Virus record (IMG/VR): IMGVR_UViG_3300025889_000248
Location: 1 to 42,019 of that record
Length of the DNA stretch: 42,019 nt
From: a virus
Strand: one strand, 5' to 3'
Part shown: one piece after another, positions 7,256 to 14,942 of the stretch
Layout: every line of letters begins with the position of its first letter
Position numbering within the stretch: position 1 is the stretch's first letter
Program-made: the position numbers and the translations under genes
Notes under the pieces: generated by a model
The model's database searches: none
Told to the model about the DNA's origin: nothing
What the model saw: only the letters and a program-made list of their open reading frames with translations

Positions 7256-8164
7256 TTAGGCTCCGGGTGAACCAAATACTGCGCGTGGATCGGAATAGCC
7301 GAAGCTATAACGCTCACGAGCTTTAAAGCGCATGTTGCCTGTGTCGAAGTCAGCTTCCATGTTTGTCCGCATTGGCGAACGCTCAAAGTGCTTGAATCCG
7401 TTAGGCGCGTCAGTCTTGATGAAGAACGCATCTGGGTCTGTCAAGAAGTGGTTAACAGTGTAACCCTCTGGAAGCATACCCATGTTACGAATTGCGTTTA
7501 CATCATTATCGGCTGTGCCAACACGCAATGTTGATTCCAACAAACGATCTGCAACGAATTGCAGTTGTGGTGGAATGATCATTTTTGTGCCGCGCAAAGC
7601 GATAATCATGTTACGCTCATCTACGAAGGTCGAGATGTCAATCAACGCATTTTCCAACGATGTTTCGTTGAGATCAGCCGCTGTTGATGGCTCGTTGCGG
7701 AAAGTGCCGCCACCTGCAAGTGGGTGAGCAGTCGAGCAAAGCTCAACGCCGTCACCACCAGCGAAGCTAGAGTTGAACGCGTTGTTCAATACTGCCGCCG
7801 CTTTAACCTGCTTAGTGTGTGCCATAGAACGCGCAAGCGCCTTCGTATAGCGAGCACCAAGACGGTCATACAGGTTGTCTTCGATTGCTTCTTCGGTCAA
7901 TGCGAAAGCTAATGCAACGGTCTCATGTGAGTAACGTGCAGTATATGCTTCGTTTGCATTGTCGAACTCAACCCCAGAACCCTCTGATTTTGTTGGAGCA
8001 TTTCCAAATCCGACGAGCATAACTTCTTCTTCGAATGCACGGTCTGATGTTTCCGTATCAAAGATTTCAGCGTGCTCGCCTTCATAGCGATCATACTCCA
8101 TGCCGAACAAAGCGTTGAGGCCCGGTTCTAGCTCTTTGACCAGTTGTGAACGTGAAATAGCCAT
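7256..8164 (-). CDS. Major capsid protein
   Basis: The 302-aa protein begins MAISRSQLVKELEPGLNALFGMEYDRY. It contains KAAAVLNNAFNSS, STAHPLAGGGTFRNEP, FVDERNMIIALRGTKMIIPPQL and SPMRTNMEADFDTGNMRFKARERYSFGYSDPR. The order (N-arm, spine helix with tandem Ala residues, P-domain, and a DFDTGNMRFKARERYSFGY-type end) fits HK97-fold major capsid proteins of the Mu/marine podovirus type. It is followed by a strong terminator and preceded by a decoration-like gene, a scaffold and a co-chaperonin, as expected of a capsid gene. Confidence 0.9.
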   Translation of the reverse strand: MAISRSQLVKELEPGLNALFGMEYDRYEGEHAEIFDTETSDRAFEEEVMLVGFGNAPTKSEGSGVEFDNANEAYTARYSHETVALAFALTEEAIEDNLYDRLGARYTKALARSMAHTKQVKAAAVLNNAFNSSFAGGDGVELCSTAHPLAGGGTFRNEPSTAADLNETSLENALIDISTFVDERNMIIALRGTKMIIPPQLQFVADRLLESTLRVGTADNDVNAIRNMGMLPEGYTVNHFLTDPDAFFIKTDAPNGFKHFERSPMRTNMEADFDTGNMRFKARERYSFGYSDPRAVFGSPGA

Positions 8165-8176
8165 AACTCAGTCTCC

Positions 8177-8755
8177 TTATGCCAGACCCGCAGTGCCAGC
8201 ACTGAACAGGTGATTGTTGATTTTTACGATCACGTTAGTGTTCGCAGACGAAACATCGCTGTTCTCAGGGTCTTGAGAAATGTCGATGGCTTTCAACGGC
8301 AATGTTGCCGTCACAGCGCCAGTAGACACAGCCAATTCCAAGCGAGAAGTACCAGATGTGGTATCTCCTACTGGGGATTGGTCAACGATGTCAAAGTTAC
8401 CAGCCAAATCAGCTACTGGGAAAGCAGCGTTGGCTTGTACTTCGAATGTTGCACCCGGATCATCAATAACATTTGCCATGATGTCGGAAGCAGCAACGCC
8501 ACCGGGGTAGCTGTTTGCATATGTTGGCTTGCCAGTTGTTGGATCAGTATAGAAGCAACCGTTGAATACGCCAAGGATCAAACCTGATCCTCCTGCTGCA
8601 ACACGCTCAATACCACCACCTGTTACCATTGCGACAAGATCGCCTTGGAAAATGGCAGTTGCGTAGCTTGAAGCAATGCGGTAGCGATTCTGCTGCTGCG
8701 AACTAATACTTGTACGAACTGGACGAAGGCCAAAAGAAGCGTCTTGATTAGACAT
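8177..8755 (-). CDS. Capsid-associated decoration-like protein (192 aa)
   Basis: Begins MSNQDASFGLRPVRTSISSQQQNRYRIASSYATAIFQGDLV and has the phrases ILGVFNGCFYTDPTTGKPTYANSYPGG and ADIMANVIDDPGATFEVQANAAF. This N-terminus plus the GCFY...SYPGG segment is a recurrent pattern in marine phage proteins adjacent to the capsid gene. It lies 12 bp upstream of the capsid gene, so stoichiometry may be similar. A decoration or capsid-stabilising role is inferred. Confidence 0.7.
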   Translation of the reverse strand: MSNQDASFGLRPVRTSISSQQQNRYRIASSYATAIFQGDLVAMVTGGGIERVAAGGSGLILGVFNGCFYTDPTTGKPTYANSYPGGVAASDIMANVIDDPGATFEVQANAAFPVADLAGNFDIVDQSPVGDTTSGTSRLELAVSTGAVTATLPLKAIDISQDPENSDVSSANTNVIVKINNHLFSAGTAGLA

Positions 8756-8761
8756 AGCTTA

Positions 8762-9229
8762 TTATCCTTCAGATGATCTGCCCTTGGCAGCGCCAAAAGA
8801 GACAGAAGATTTACGTTGCGGACTCAGCTTCGGCATAGCTGGATTGTTTTCACGCATCCAGTCACGATCCACTGCGTCCAATTGGTTTTTAGAAACACCT
8901 TGATAGTGTTTATTCCGCTGTTCAGCCATTTCGTTGGGGATGCGTGCGAGAACAAGTCCACCAACACCAATGATGCCAGCGTTGCGTCCCTCATCTACTA
9001 CAGGCCCTACATATTCGGGATATTCCTCAGCGCGAACGAGGTCCCAGCCTTCTTGCCGTTTCTTGTGTACGTTAGTTTTGTCATCGAATTCCATTACAGA
9101 TTCTCGAATCCAGCGGTGCTTATAACCGATTGGTGGTTCAGGAGCTTCCAAAGCAGAACCGGGTCGCCATTCTTGAACGCGCTCTGCGCGCTCCCGCGTG
9201 TTTGTTTCGCGTGGTGTACGATCTGCCAT
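8762..9229 (-). CDS. Conserved protein between scaffold and decoration genes (155 aa)
   Basis: The start at ATG 9229 is chosen because GGAGAG lies 7 nt upstream. An upstream ATG at 9280 is inside the scaffold gene and less likely. The product has PIGYKHRWIRESV, NVHKKRQEGWDLVRAEEYPE, GIIGVGGLVLARIPNEMAEQR and NPAMPKLSPQRKSSVSFG. This YKHRWIR...VLARIPNEMAEQR pattern recurs in marine phages beside the scaffold. I do not know its role; it may assist capsid assembly. Confidence 0.6.
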   Translation of the reverse strand: MADRTPRETNTRERAERVQEWRPGSALEAPEPPIGYKHRWIRESVMEFDDKTNVHKKRQEGWDLVRAEEYPEYVGPVVDEGRNAGIIGVGGLVLARIPNEMAEQRNKHYQGVSKNQLDAVDRDWMRENNPAMPKLSPQRKSSVSFGAAKGRSSEG

Positions 9230-9230
9230 T

Positions 9231-10172
9231 TTAATCTCTCCGACTACTAATTTTAGCGACTTCTTTTGCGTACTTTTCAAGAGGAATCCTCATCTTTTTC
9301 GCAAATGCCACTTGTCCCGGTGTTAATTCCACCGCCTTCTTCCGCCCTGATTTTACTGACCGTCCACTGGACGCAGGAGCAACAGTCTGAGCGTTGGACC
9401 GCTTCTCCCGATTAAATTTCTGAGGCATTTCTCTGCGCATACGAGAGTCGATTTCTTTGTAGTAATCGTCTGACGTAGGGTCAAAGTCCTCTTCAAGAAC
9501 AAGCTGTTCATGAATAGCCTGAGCAGCGCGCGTCATGATGCGGTCACTGCCAAACCAAGAATTCTTTTCCAACCAGCCTTCGAGCTTAGGATCACGAGGC
9601 GGTGGTGCTTGAGGCGCAGGCTGTCGCGGAAGAGCTTGCTGCGCTTGTTGTTGCTGTTGTTGAGCAATTTGTTGATTGCGCTGAAGTTTTGCCTTCTGCG
9701 CACGAACTTTTTCCTTAGCTACGGCAATTTGAGACAACGCTTGCTGCGCTTTTGCAGCTTTTTCGTAATCTCCAGCCTCACTAGCTTCGGCGTATGCGCG
9801 AGTAGCTTGAACTTCCTGAGCTTTCAAACGGTTTTCAGTTTCAGAATTATAACCAACACTCATTTGCTGCAAACGCTGCTTCATTTGAGCGTTTTCTTGC
9901 TGCATGTTTTGAGCATACTGAACCGCAGCCTGAGCCTCTTCAGCCGCCTGCTTACGTTTTGCTGTTAGTTGGTTAATACGGCGCTGGACAGACTCGCTAT
10001 AATTTTCAAGCTCATCATCGCCATTAGATTTTTTACGAACATTTGTTCGGGTTTCTTCGCTATCCTCATCAGATGCGGCAACCTCGTACTCATCAGATGG
10101 GTCCTCTTCGACCTCAACAGATGCGCCGTTTTCAAATTCGTCGTCTTCACGAATATCTTCAGCCATAGCCAT
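9231..10172 (-). CDS. Scaffold protein
   Basis: The 313-aa product has an acidic N-terminus (about residues 5-50), a long charged coiled-coil (about 60-165) with QLTAKRKQAAEEAQAAVQYAQNMQ, then a Gln run (about 170-180) and a proline patch. A C-terminal domain follows, with LEKNSWFGSDRIMTRAA and DFDPTSDDYYKEIDSRMRREMP, then a basic end. Length, charge pattern and position between the co-chaperonin and the capsid genes fit phage scaffolds. Either of two ATG codons (10172 or 10166) can use AAGGA. No protease domain is seen. Confidence 0.8.
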   Translation of the reverse strand: MAMAEDIREDDEFENGASVEVEEDPSDEYEVAASDEDSEETRTNVRKKSNGDDELENYSESVQRRINQLTAKRKQAAEEAQAAVQYAQNMQQENAQMKQRLQQMSVGYNSETENRLKAQEVQATRAYAEASEAGDYEKAAKAQQALSQIAVAKEKVRAQKAKLQRNQQIAQQQQQQAQQALPRQPAPQAPPPRDPKLEGWLEKNSWFGSDRIMTRAAQAIHEQLVLEEDFDPTSDDYYKEIDSRMRREMPQKFNREKRSNAQTVAPASSGRSVKSGRKKAVELTPGQVAFAKKMRIPLEKYAKEVAKISSRRD

Positions 10173-10192
10173 GTTCCTTGTTCTCCCCTACA

Positions 10193-10681
10193 TTATACAT
10201 ATGAAATGTCTTTTGGGTCAAGAATCGTGGCGATAATATTATCGTCATTTATGATACGAACCTCAAGACCTTCCACTTTGAACCTATTTCCACTATATCT
10301 TCCTATAAGAACCCAATCTTTCTCATTACACCAAGGACCATTTGGGAACTTCTGGGCGTCCGCATAGGCATCTGGACCTAGCTTGACAACATAAGCCGCT
10401 ACTGTTGCGAACGACTCACGCTCACGCACGGCGTCAGGAACAATAATTCCGCCCTTTGTGCGCTCACTTGGATAATAGGGAATAATTAAAACGCGGTATC
10501 CTGTAGGTTGTGGTAGCCGCGCCAGTGCAGAAGTATCCATAGTCGATGGGTCTTCTGCGTTTTTGTCTTCGCCACTTTTACCAAACGCATTATCAAGCGG
10601 TTTTGGTATTGATGTGTTTTCTTGTATTGCCTTTTTTGCTGCTTTAGCAACGTGATCAGGCACAAATAACTTGCTAGTCAT
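10193..10681 (-). CDS. GroES-like co-chaperonin (162 aa)
   Basis: After a basic/acidic N-terminal extension (about 55 residues) comes a Cpn10-like domain. It has RLPQPTGYRVLIIPYYPSERTKGGIIVPDAVRERE (start and mobile-loop region), YVVKLGPDAYADAQKFP, GPWCNEKDWVLIGRYSGNRFKVEG and IINDDNIIATILDP. The P-T-GYR...KTKGGI pattern and the KLGPDAY...GPWC segment are familiar from marine phage GroES-like proteins placed before capsid genes. It probably helps host GroEL fold the major capsid protein. No GroEL gene is in the window. Confidence 0.75.
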   Translation of the reverse strand: MTSKLFVPDHVAKAAKKAIQENTSIPKPLDNAFGKSGEDKNAEDPSTMDTSALARLPQPTGYRVLIIPYYPSERTKGGIIVPDAVRERESFATVAAYVVKLGPDAYADAQKFPNGPWCNEKDWVLIGRYSGNRFKVEGLEVRIINDDNIIATILDPKDISYV

Positions 10682-10871
10682 CTGCGTACTCCATACCTTT
10701 CATCGCGGTTTTAATTTCGTCTTCGACGTAGGCCATTCCGCGTATTTCGCCTACTATATACCGATACTCTTCAAAGGTTTGTATCGAACCATCCGCGAGC
10801 TTGTCCTTCAGACGCGCATCACGCTCTCTTATGCTTTTCAGCAAATAATCTACTAAGTGTATAGCATCCAT
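10674..10871 (-). CDS. Small helical protein upstream of the co-chaperonin (65 aa)
   Basis: Starts MDAIHLVDYLLKSIRERDARLKD and has FEEYRYIVGEIRGMAYVEDEI. It appears all-helical. This EYRYIVGEIRG phrase recurs in small marine phage genes at this place in the head module. I chose ATG 10871, while GTG 10904 is an upstream alternative. No clear Shine-Dalgarno sequence precedes either. Its end overlaps the co-chaperonin start by 8 bp. Function unknown. Confidence 0.6.
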   Translation of the reverse strand: MDAIHLVDYLLKSIRERDARLKDKLADGSIQTFEEYRYIVGEIRGMAYVEDEIKTAMKGMEYADD

Positions 10872-10905
10872 GCCACATATAGTATGGCAATGTGCGGGAA
10901 ACACA
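10872..10905 (-). promoter_or_regulatory. Possible promoter driving the co-chaperonin to capsid genes
   Basis: In minus-strand reading, TTGTGT, then about 16 nt, then TACTAT lies just ahead of ATG 10871. The predicted start of transcription would fall at or near the ATG, giving a leaderless or very short leader. The 98-bp gap also holds a near-palindrome around AGATATTCC (10929-10948). Confidence is low because the -35 match is poor. Confidence 0.3.
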
Positions 10906-10969
10906 AGTACAAATACCAGAAAGTCAGAATATTCCTCGGAATATCTGGGGTCTGGCTATTTTGCTAAAC

Positions 10970-11200
10970 CTACTTATTTTTTTTGGCTGCGGCTTTTTTC
11001 TTTGCGGCAGGCTTTTTCTTGGCTTTTGGCTTTTCAACCCACGCCTCATTTTCTGGCGTGCTTGGGTCGTCCTTGACGAAGTGCCCTGAGTCATTACGCG
11101 CCCTCACCATTTCTATTGCTACAGGATTTTCAGATGCGCGTTGAGCCACCTTTTTTTCTTTTTCCTGTTGCGCCATTTTTTCTCTAACAGAAGATGCCAT
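10970..11200 (-). CDS. Histone-H1-tail-like small protein (76 aa)
   Basis: Starts MASSVREKMAQQEKEKKVAQRA, then VRARNDSGHFVKDDPSTPENEAWVEKPKAKKKPAAKKKAAAKKNK. The C-terminal 18 residues are an Ala/Lys-Pro tail like that of H1-type proteins, suggesting nucleic acid binding. The frame begins two bases after the portal stop (TGATATG). The GHFVKDDPSTPENEAW phrase recurs beside portal genes of marine phages. No defined function. Confidence 0.65.
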   Translation of the reverse strand: MASSVREKMAQQEKEKKVAQRASENPVAIEMVRARNDSGHFVKDDPSTPENEAWVEKPKAKKKPAAKKKAAAKKNK

Positions 11201-11201
11201 A

Positions 11202-13718
11202 TCACTGACCTTTCATTGAAGCGTTAAGAGCGGCAATCTCGCGTTGAGATTGAATGCGCTCTTCGGCAATTCTAGTCTTGTCTTCTAGAGCGGCTTCAGA
11301 AACATCAATGCGCTGCTGCGCTACCAATACATCGTTACGCTCTTTTTCTTCGTTGAACGCCTGCTTTGCATCAAACTCAAATTGTTTGCGCTGCAAATCT
11401 GCGGCCTTCAGTTGAAGCTCTTGATTGCGAATGTCCACCAAAGGATCACTTTCTGGTGCTTCAGGCTCCATAGCCTGCACAAGCTCTTCAGTAAGATCAG
11501 CAATAATCTGAGCCGCCAAAGCGTCAATCTGAGGCTGAATTTGCTGCATCATCATTTGCTGTGGGTCCATCTGAGGTTGACCCGGTGGTGGGGGTGGCTG
11601 CATCATTGCCTGTTGCTGCATCATCTGCATTTGCTCAGGCGGAATCTGGCTCATAACCTCTTGCTGGGCCTGCGCCTCAGCCAATAGCCCTATGTGCTCC
11701 TGTATGTGACCTTGCAGCGCCATAATGGCGTTAGGGTTAAGCTGCATAGCAGGAGAGGACATCACAGCCATGTGAGCCTCTATGTGAGCCTCGTGGTCTT
11801 GCTGTGGGAAAGCCTGCAAAGGAGCGCCCATAATAGCGTTCTGGTTTTCCTTAGATGGGTTCACAGGAGGTGGTGGAGGCGGGGGTGGTGGCAAGATGCC
11901 ATCAATGTTGTTTACGCCCAAAGCCTCGTACATCTTGCGGTATGCTTGATACAAGCCTTGAGGTCCGCCATGAATCTCTGGATTAGACTGAACCATCTGC
12001 AACTCTGTCTGTGCCAAAGCAATGCGCTGGGACATAGAAAAGATGTTAGGATCGGATACAGGCAGTACATCAATGCGCTGGTCAAAATCCTGCACAAAGA
12101 TTTCTGGACCCATCTGCATGTCCGCAGGGTACGGGTAAGCCTGAACTGTCTCTGCAAAAATCTTGGAAAGCAGCTTAAACTCAATCTTTTGAGAATAATG
12201 CAAACGCTTGTGAATCGCGGACATAACCTTCGTGCCACGTTCCATGATTGCCATCGTGGTGCCTACGGGCGTCTCACCGCTCATTTCACCGACCTTCATG
12301 TCAGCCATAGACGCAAACCTGCGGCCAGCATCAACAAGCGTGCCTAGCAGGTTGTAAAGCGTCCCTGAAGGCTCCTTGAAGGGGAGTGGCATCAAAGAGC
12401 CTTGCAGGGTGCCCCCAACCACATCAATGTCTCGGAATTCACCCGGTTGAAGTGGGTTGTCTTCATCACGAATGCGAGCACCGCGAGCCTTAAAGCCTGC
12501 GGGAAGGTTGGAGAGCGTGCCTGCATCAATCAACTGACGCAAGATAGACGTAGATGCCTGAGCCAAGCCACCAATCATGTGAGTTAAGCCAAGCCCATAG
12601 AACCCAAGACCCGGAAGAAACTTGTAATGCACAAAGTATTGCTTCGCACGTTTCATTGGGTCAATCGGATCATAGTTTCTACGAACAGATAAAACATCGC
12701 CGCTGTCAGCGATAACCGTAACGATATAAGGCAACTTCAAGCCTGTAGGCTCTCCATCAGCGCCCATATCTTCAAAGCCCTCGATGTCTAAAGACGTATG
12801 AACTTCGTAAAGCGTAATTTCTTCAGACGGGCCAGACGGGTGAATACCCTGAATATCATCAATTGACTCTTCAACTTCCCCCATGCTCGCTTCGTCGTAG
12901 CCAGCGGCATCAGGCAAGTCTATGTCTTTATAAAACCCAACAAGCTGCAACTTGCGGATGTCATTCGAATCCATAGTTAAGCGGTGCGTAATGCGAGGAG
13001 ACGAAATCAAGTCAGTCGCGCCGTAAGGCACAATTACATCCTCAGCATGAATAAACTTGCTAACCGCACGACCCTTCAAAGGATCGAAGTAAACTTTCTT
13101 GAACGTAGAACCAATCACAGGCAAATAAAACAGCATCTGATCCAACTCAGGATCGTACTCTTCCATTTCGTAAGTGATCATGTAATTCATGTAGTCTTTA
13201 ACACGCTCAGACTGGCGAGCCAAAATGTCATTCTGTGCGCCGACAACAGCCGTGCGAACAGGCCCAGTCGCTGGCAATAATTCACGATACGCTTGCGCTT
13301 GGAACTGTGTAACACTCTCAGCCAAAAGCGGATGAATAACGCCAGAAGAACCCTCGAAAGGCTCAGAACGCTCTTCAGTCTTCATGCCTAAAAACTCAAG
13401 ACCCTTTTTGTAAGTGTCTTCCCAGTCCTGACGTGCTGCAAAATCATCTTCAATCGAGCTAACAAGATCAGATGAAATAGACATTAAAACATCTTCATCA
13501 ACCACATCAGCCAAGTTGCCGTCAAACGGAATATCTTGTACAGGCTCTGCCTCTTCTTCATACTCGCCAACAACAGCACTGCCGTCATCAAACTCAGTAA
13601 TGCCCGGAGTTTCTGGAAGTTCAGGTATTTCCTGCATACGCGTAGTGTCCTCAACAGACGCCTCTATTAAAAGGTCCTCTGGAGCACCACCCGCGCCTAG
13701 TCCACGCTCAATCGCCAT
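11202..13718 (-). CDS. Portal protein (P22-portal-like, 838 aa)
   Basis: Long protein with an acidic N-terminus, then the portal core with AARQDWEDTYKKGLEFLGMK, RSEPFEGSSGVIHPLLAESV, AYRELLPATGPVRT and LFYLPVIGSTFKKVYFDP. Further markers are YFVHYKFLPGLGFYGLGLTHMIG, then GTLSNLPAGFKARGARI and GTTMAIMERGTKVMSAIHKRLHYSQ. The C-terminus has a run of nine prolines, a Q/M-rich segment and a coiled coil. The pattern matches large portals of marine podoviruses and T7/P22-like phages. It begins at ATG 13718, overlapping the previous stop as TAATG. It forms the head vertex through which DNA enters and leaves. Confidence 0.85.
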   Translation of the reverse strand: MAIERGLGAGGAPEDLLIEASVEDTTRMQEIPELPETPGITEFDDGSAVVGEYEEEAEPVQDIPFDGNLADVVDEDVLMSISSDLVSSIEDDFAARQDWEDTYKKGLEFLGMKTEERSEPFEGSSGVIHPLLAESVTQFQAQAYRELLPATGPVRTAVVGAQNDILARQSERVKDYMNYMITYEMEEYDPELDQMLFYLPVIGSTFKKVYFDPLKGRAVSKFIHAEDVIVPYGATDLISSPRITHRLTMDSNDIRKLQLVGFYKDIDLPDAAGYDEASMGEVEESIDDIQGIHPSGPSEEITLYEVHTSLDIEGFEDMGADGEPTGLKLPYIVTVIADSGDVLSVRRNYDPIDPMKRAKQYFVHYKFLPGLGFYGLGLTHMIGGLAQASTSILRQLIDAGTLSNLPAGFKARGARIRDEDNPLQPGEFRDIDVVGGTLQGSLMPLPFKEPSGTLYNLLGTLVDAGRRFASMADMKVGEMSGETPVGTTMAIMERGTKVMSAIHKRLHYSQKIEFKLLSKIFAETVQAYPYPADMQMGPEIFVQDFDQRIDVLPVSDPNIFSMSQRIALAQTELQMVQSNPEIHGGPQGLYQAYRKMYEALGVNNIDGILPPPPPPPPPVNPSKENQNAIMGAPLQAFPQQDHEAHIEAHMAVMSSPAMQLNPNAIMALQGHIQEHIGLLAEAQAQQEVMSQIPPEQMQMMQQQAMMQPPPPPGQPQMDPQQMMMQQIQPQIDALAAQIIADLTEELVQAMEPEAPESDPLVDIRNQELQLKAADLQRKQFEFDAKQAFNEEKERNDVLVAQQRIDVSEAALEDKTRIAEERIQSQREIAALNASMKGQ

Positions 13719-14161
13719 TAGAAAATATCCTTTTCGTTCCCCTCAAGCGGCTCATAAATGTCAACGTCATCGAAATCGGTGATAGGGCCACCCTTTTCCC
13801 AATCGTTACACACATTCTCCGCCATGCAGGTGAAGTCTAACTTTTCGCAGTACCCAACTTCATCGCCATCTTCCATGCCAATGCCACTTTGCACACAGTC
13901 CAGCATCTTAGAGCGAATGTTGTAATATTCGCAAGTGCCGCATATCTGCTTCTTCTTTTCCCAGTTTTTAACTGAGTGGCCGTAACCATTGTCCTGAATA
14001 GCAGCTTCACGATTCTCATCGTTGATTTTCGAATCTTGAGTGGAAAGAGGACAAATGAAGTCCTCCTCCGTTTCATCGCCCTCAAAAACCTCGTCATCAA
14101 CAACTTGGTTAATGCCAGACGTAAGCTCGTCCATGTCGATGTTGATAACGATTTTAGCCAT
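13718..14161 (-). CDS. Acidic Cys-rich protein upstream of the portal (147 aa)
   Basis: The N-terminus is acidic. Cysteine pairs lie in QICGTCEYYNIRS, then DCVQSG, GYCEKLDFTCMAENVCNDW. At least six cysteines in roughly 45 residues point to a zinc or iron-sulfur knuckle. The pattern CGTCEYYN...GYCEKLDFTC...NVCNDW resembles small conserved phage proteins of unknown function beside portals. The stop overlaps the portal ATG (TAATG). I give no function. Confidence 0.6.
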   Translation of the reverse strand: MAKIVINIDMDELTSGINQVVDDEVFEGDETEEDFICPLSTQDSKINDENREAAIQDNGYGHSVKNWEKKKQICGTCEYYNIRSKMLDCVQSGIGMEDGDEVGYCEKLDFTCMAENVCNDWEKGGPITDFDDVDIYEPLEGNEKDIF

Positions 14162-14553
14162 TACTTTACTCCAGAAAACTTAGTGCCACTAACAGCAGCG
14201 CCACCGCCACGGCATACGCCGCCACCGTCTTTGTAGCCACGGACTTTACCGCCGCCCATATACTTCTTGACAGCCCCGCCCTCCATGTACTTCATGGCGG
14301 CGTCATTTCCGTAACTTCGAGCAATCATATCTCCATAAGTGTATGCTGAAGTTTTGCCACTCTCTTCGGGAGTTATTTTCCCTTCTTTTCTCCTATTCTT
14401 AATAGAACGGTCAATTAACCTTTCTATTTCCGCGCCTCGGGACGGGCGATTGAGCATCTGTTCTTTTGCCTCGTCGGACATAAAAAGTTGAGCACCAGAA
14501 CGGGCCTTTGAAGTCTTGAGCTTCTTTTTTCTCTTATCTGCATAATTAGCCAT
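14161..14553 (-). CDS. Glycine-rich small protein with GGxV tail (130 aa)
   Basis: The N-terminal half is basic (MANYADKRKKKLKTSKARSG) with an RSIKNRRKEGKITPEESG segment. The second half ends MEGGAVKKYMGGGKVRGYKDGGGVCRGGGAAVSGTKFSGVK in three stretches: GGAV, GGGKV and GGGVCRGGG, then SGTKFSGVK. The last segment is a phrase I have seen in many marine phages. Start and stop overlap neighbours by one base. It is probably virion-associated; the tail may be a docking or sorting signal (inference). Confidence 0.6.
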   Translation of the reverse strand: MANYADKRKKKLKTSKARSGAQLFMSDEAKEQMLNRPSRGAEIERLIDRSIKNRRKEGKITPEESGKTSAYTYGDMIARSYGNDAAMKYMEGGAVKKYMGGGKVRGYKDGGGVCRGGGAAVSGTKFSGVK

Positions 14554-14933
14554 TAGCTTTGTCCTTTGTATTTTCCGCCGCGTCCCTTCATGACACAGCC
14601 CATCTTTGGTTTTTTCGTGCGCTTAGTCCTAACAGCACCGCCGCTCTCAAAGCCCATAGGCTTCTTCATGCCGCCACTTTTCTTCCGCAGCATATTCATG
14701 ACTCGCATCTTATCAGCGTCAGAAATAGTCTTACCGGACTCACCCATGCCCTGATTGAGCAAACGCATTAAACCTTCTGGGCTATAGTTCTCAGCAGGGT
14801 CAATGCCGCGTGTACCACCGCTGGGACTGGCACCAATCATATTCGGACGCGCCATAGGACGCCTTGATTTCATAGGGGCAGAACTGCCCATCGCCTCTTG
14901 CAAGGCCCTCATGATTGCTTGTTTATCTGCCAT
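14553..14933 (-). CDS. Small protein with MGCVMKGRGGKYKGQ end (126 aa)
   Basis: N-terminus MADKQAIMRALQEAMGSSAP, a proline/arginine linker, and YSPEGLMRLLNQGM. The last third is MGFESGGAVRTKRTKKPK followed by MGCVMKGRGGKYKGQS, both basic and glycine-bearing. The final phrase recurs in small late proteins near terL in marine phages. It sits 9 bp after TerL and overlaps the next gene by 1 bp. Function unknown; see the GGxV finding. Confidence 0.6.
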   Translation of the reverse strand: MADKQAIMRALQEAMGSSAPMKSRRPMARPNMIGASPSGGTRGIDPAENYSPEGLMRLLNQGMGESGKTISDADKMRVMNMLRKKSGGMKKPMGFESGGAVRTKRTKKPKMGCVMKGRGGKYKGQS

Positions 14934-14942
14934 AACAGCCTC

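Noticed and set aside
9510-9968. Plus-strand frame rich in L/S/F opposite the scaffold
   Set aside because: It is the complement of the Gln/Ala coiled-coil region and starts without a ribosome site.
11382-12347. Long plus-strand frames opposite the portal
   Set aside because: They have no ribosome site or recognised product and mirror the codon pattern of the portal gene.
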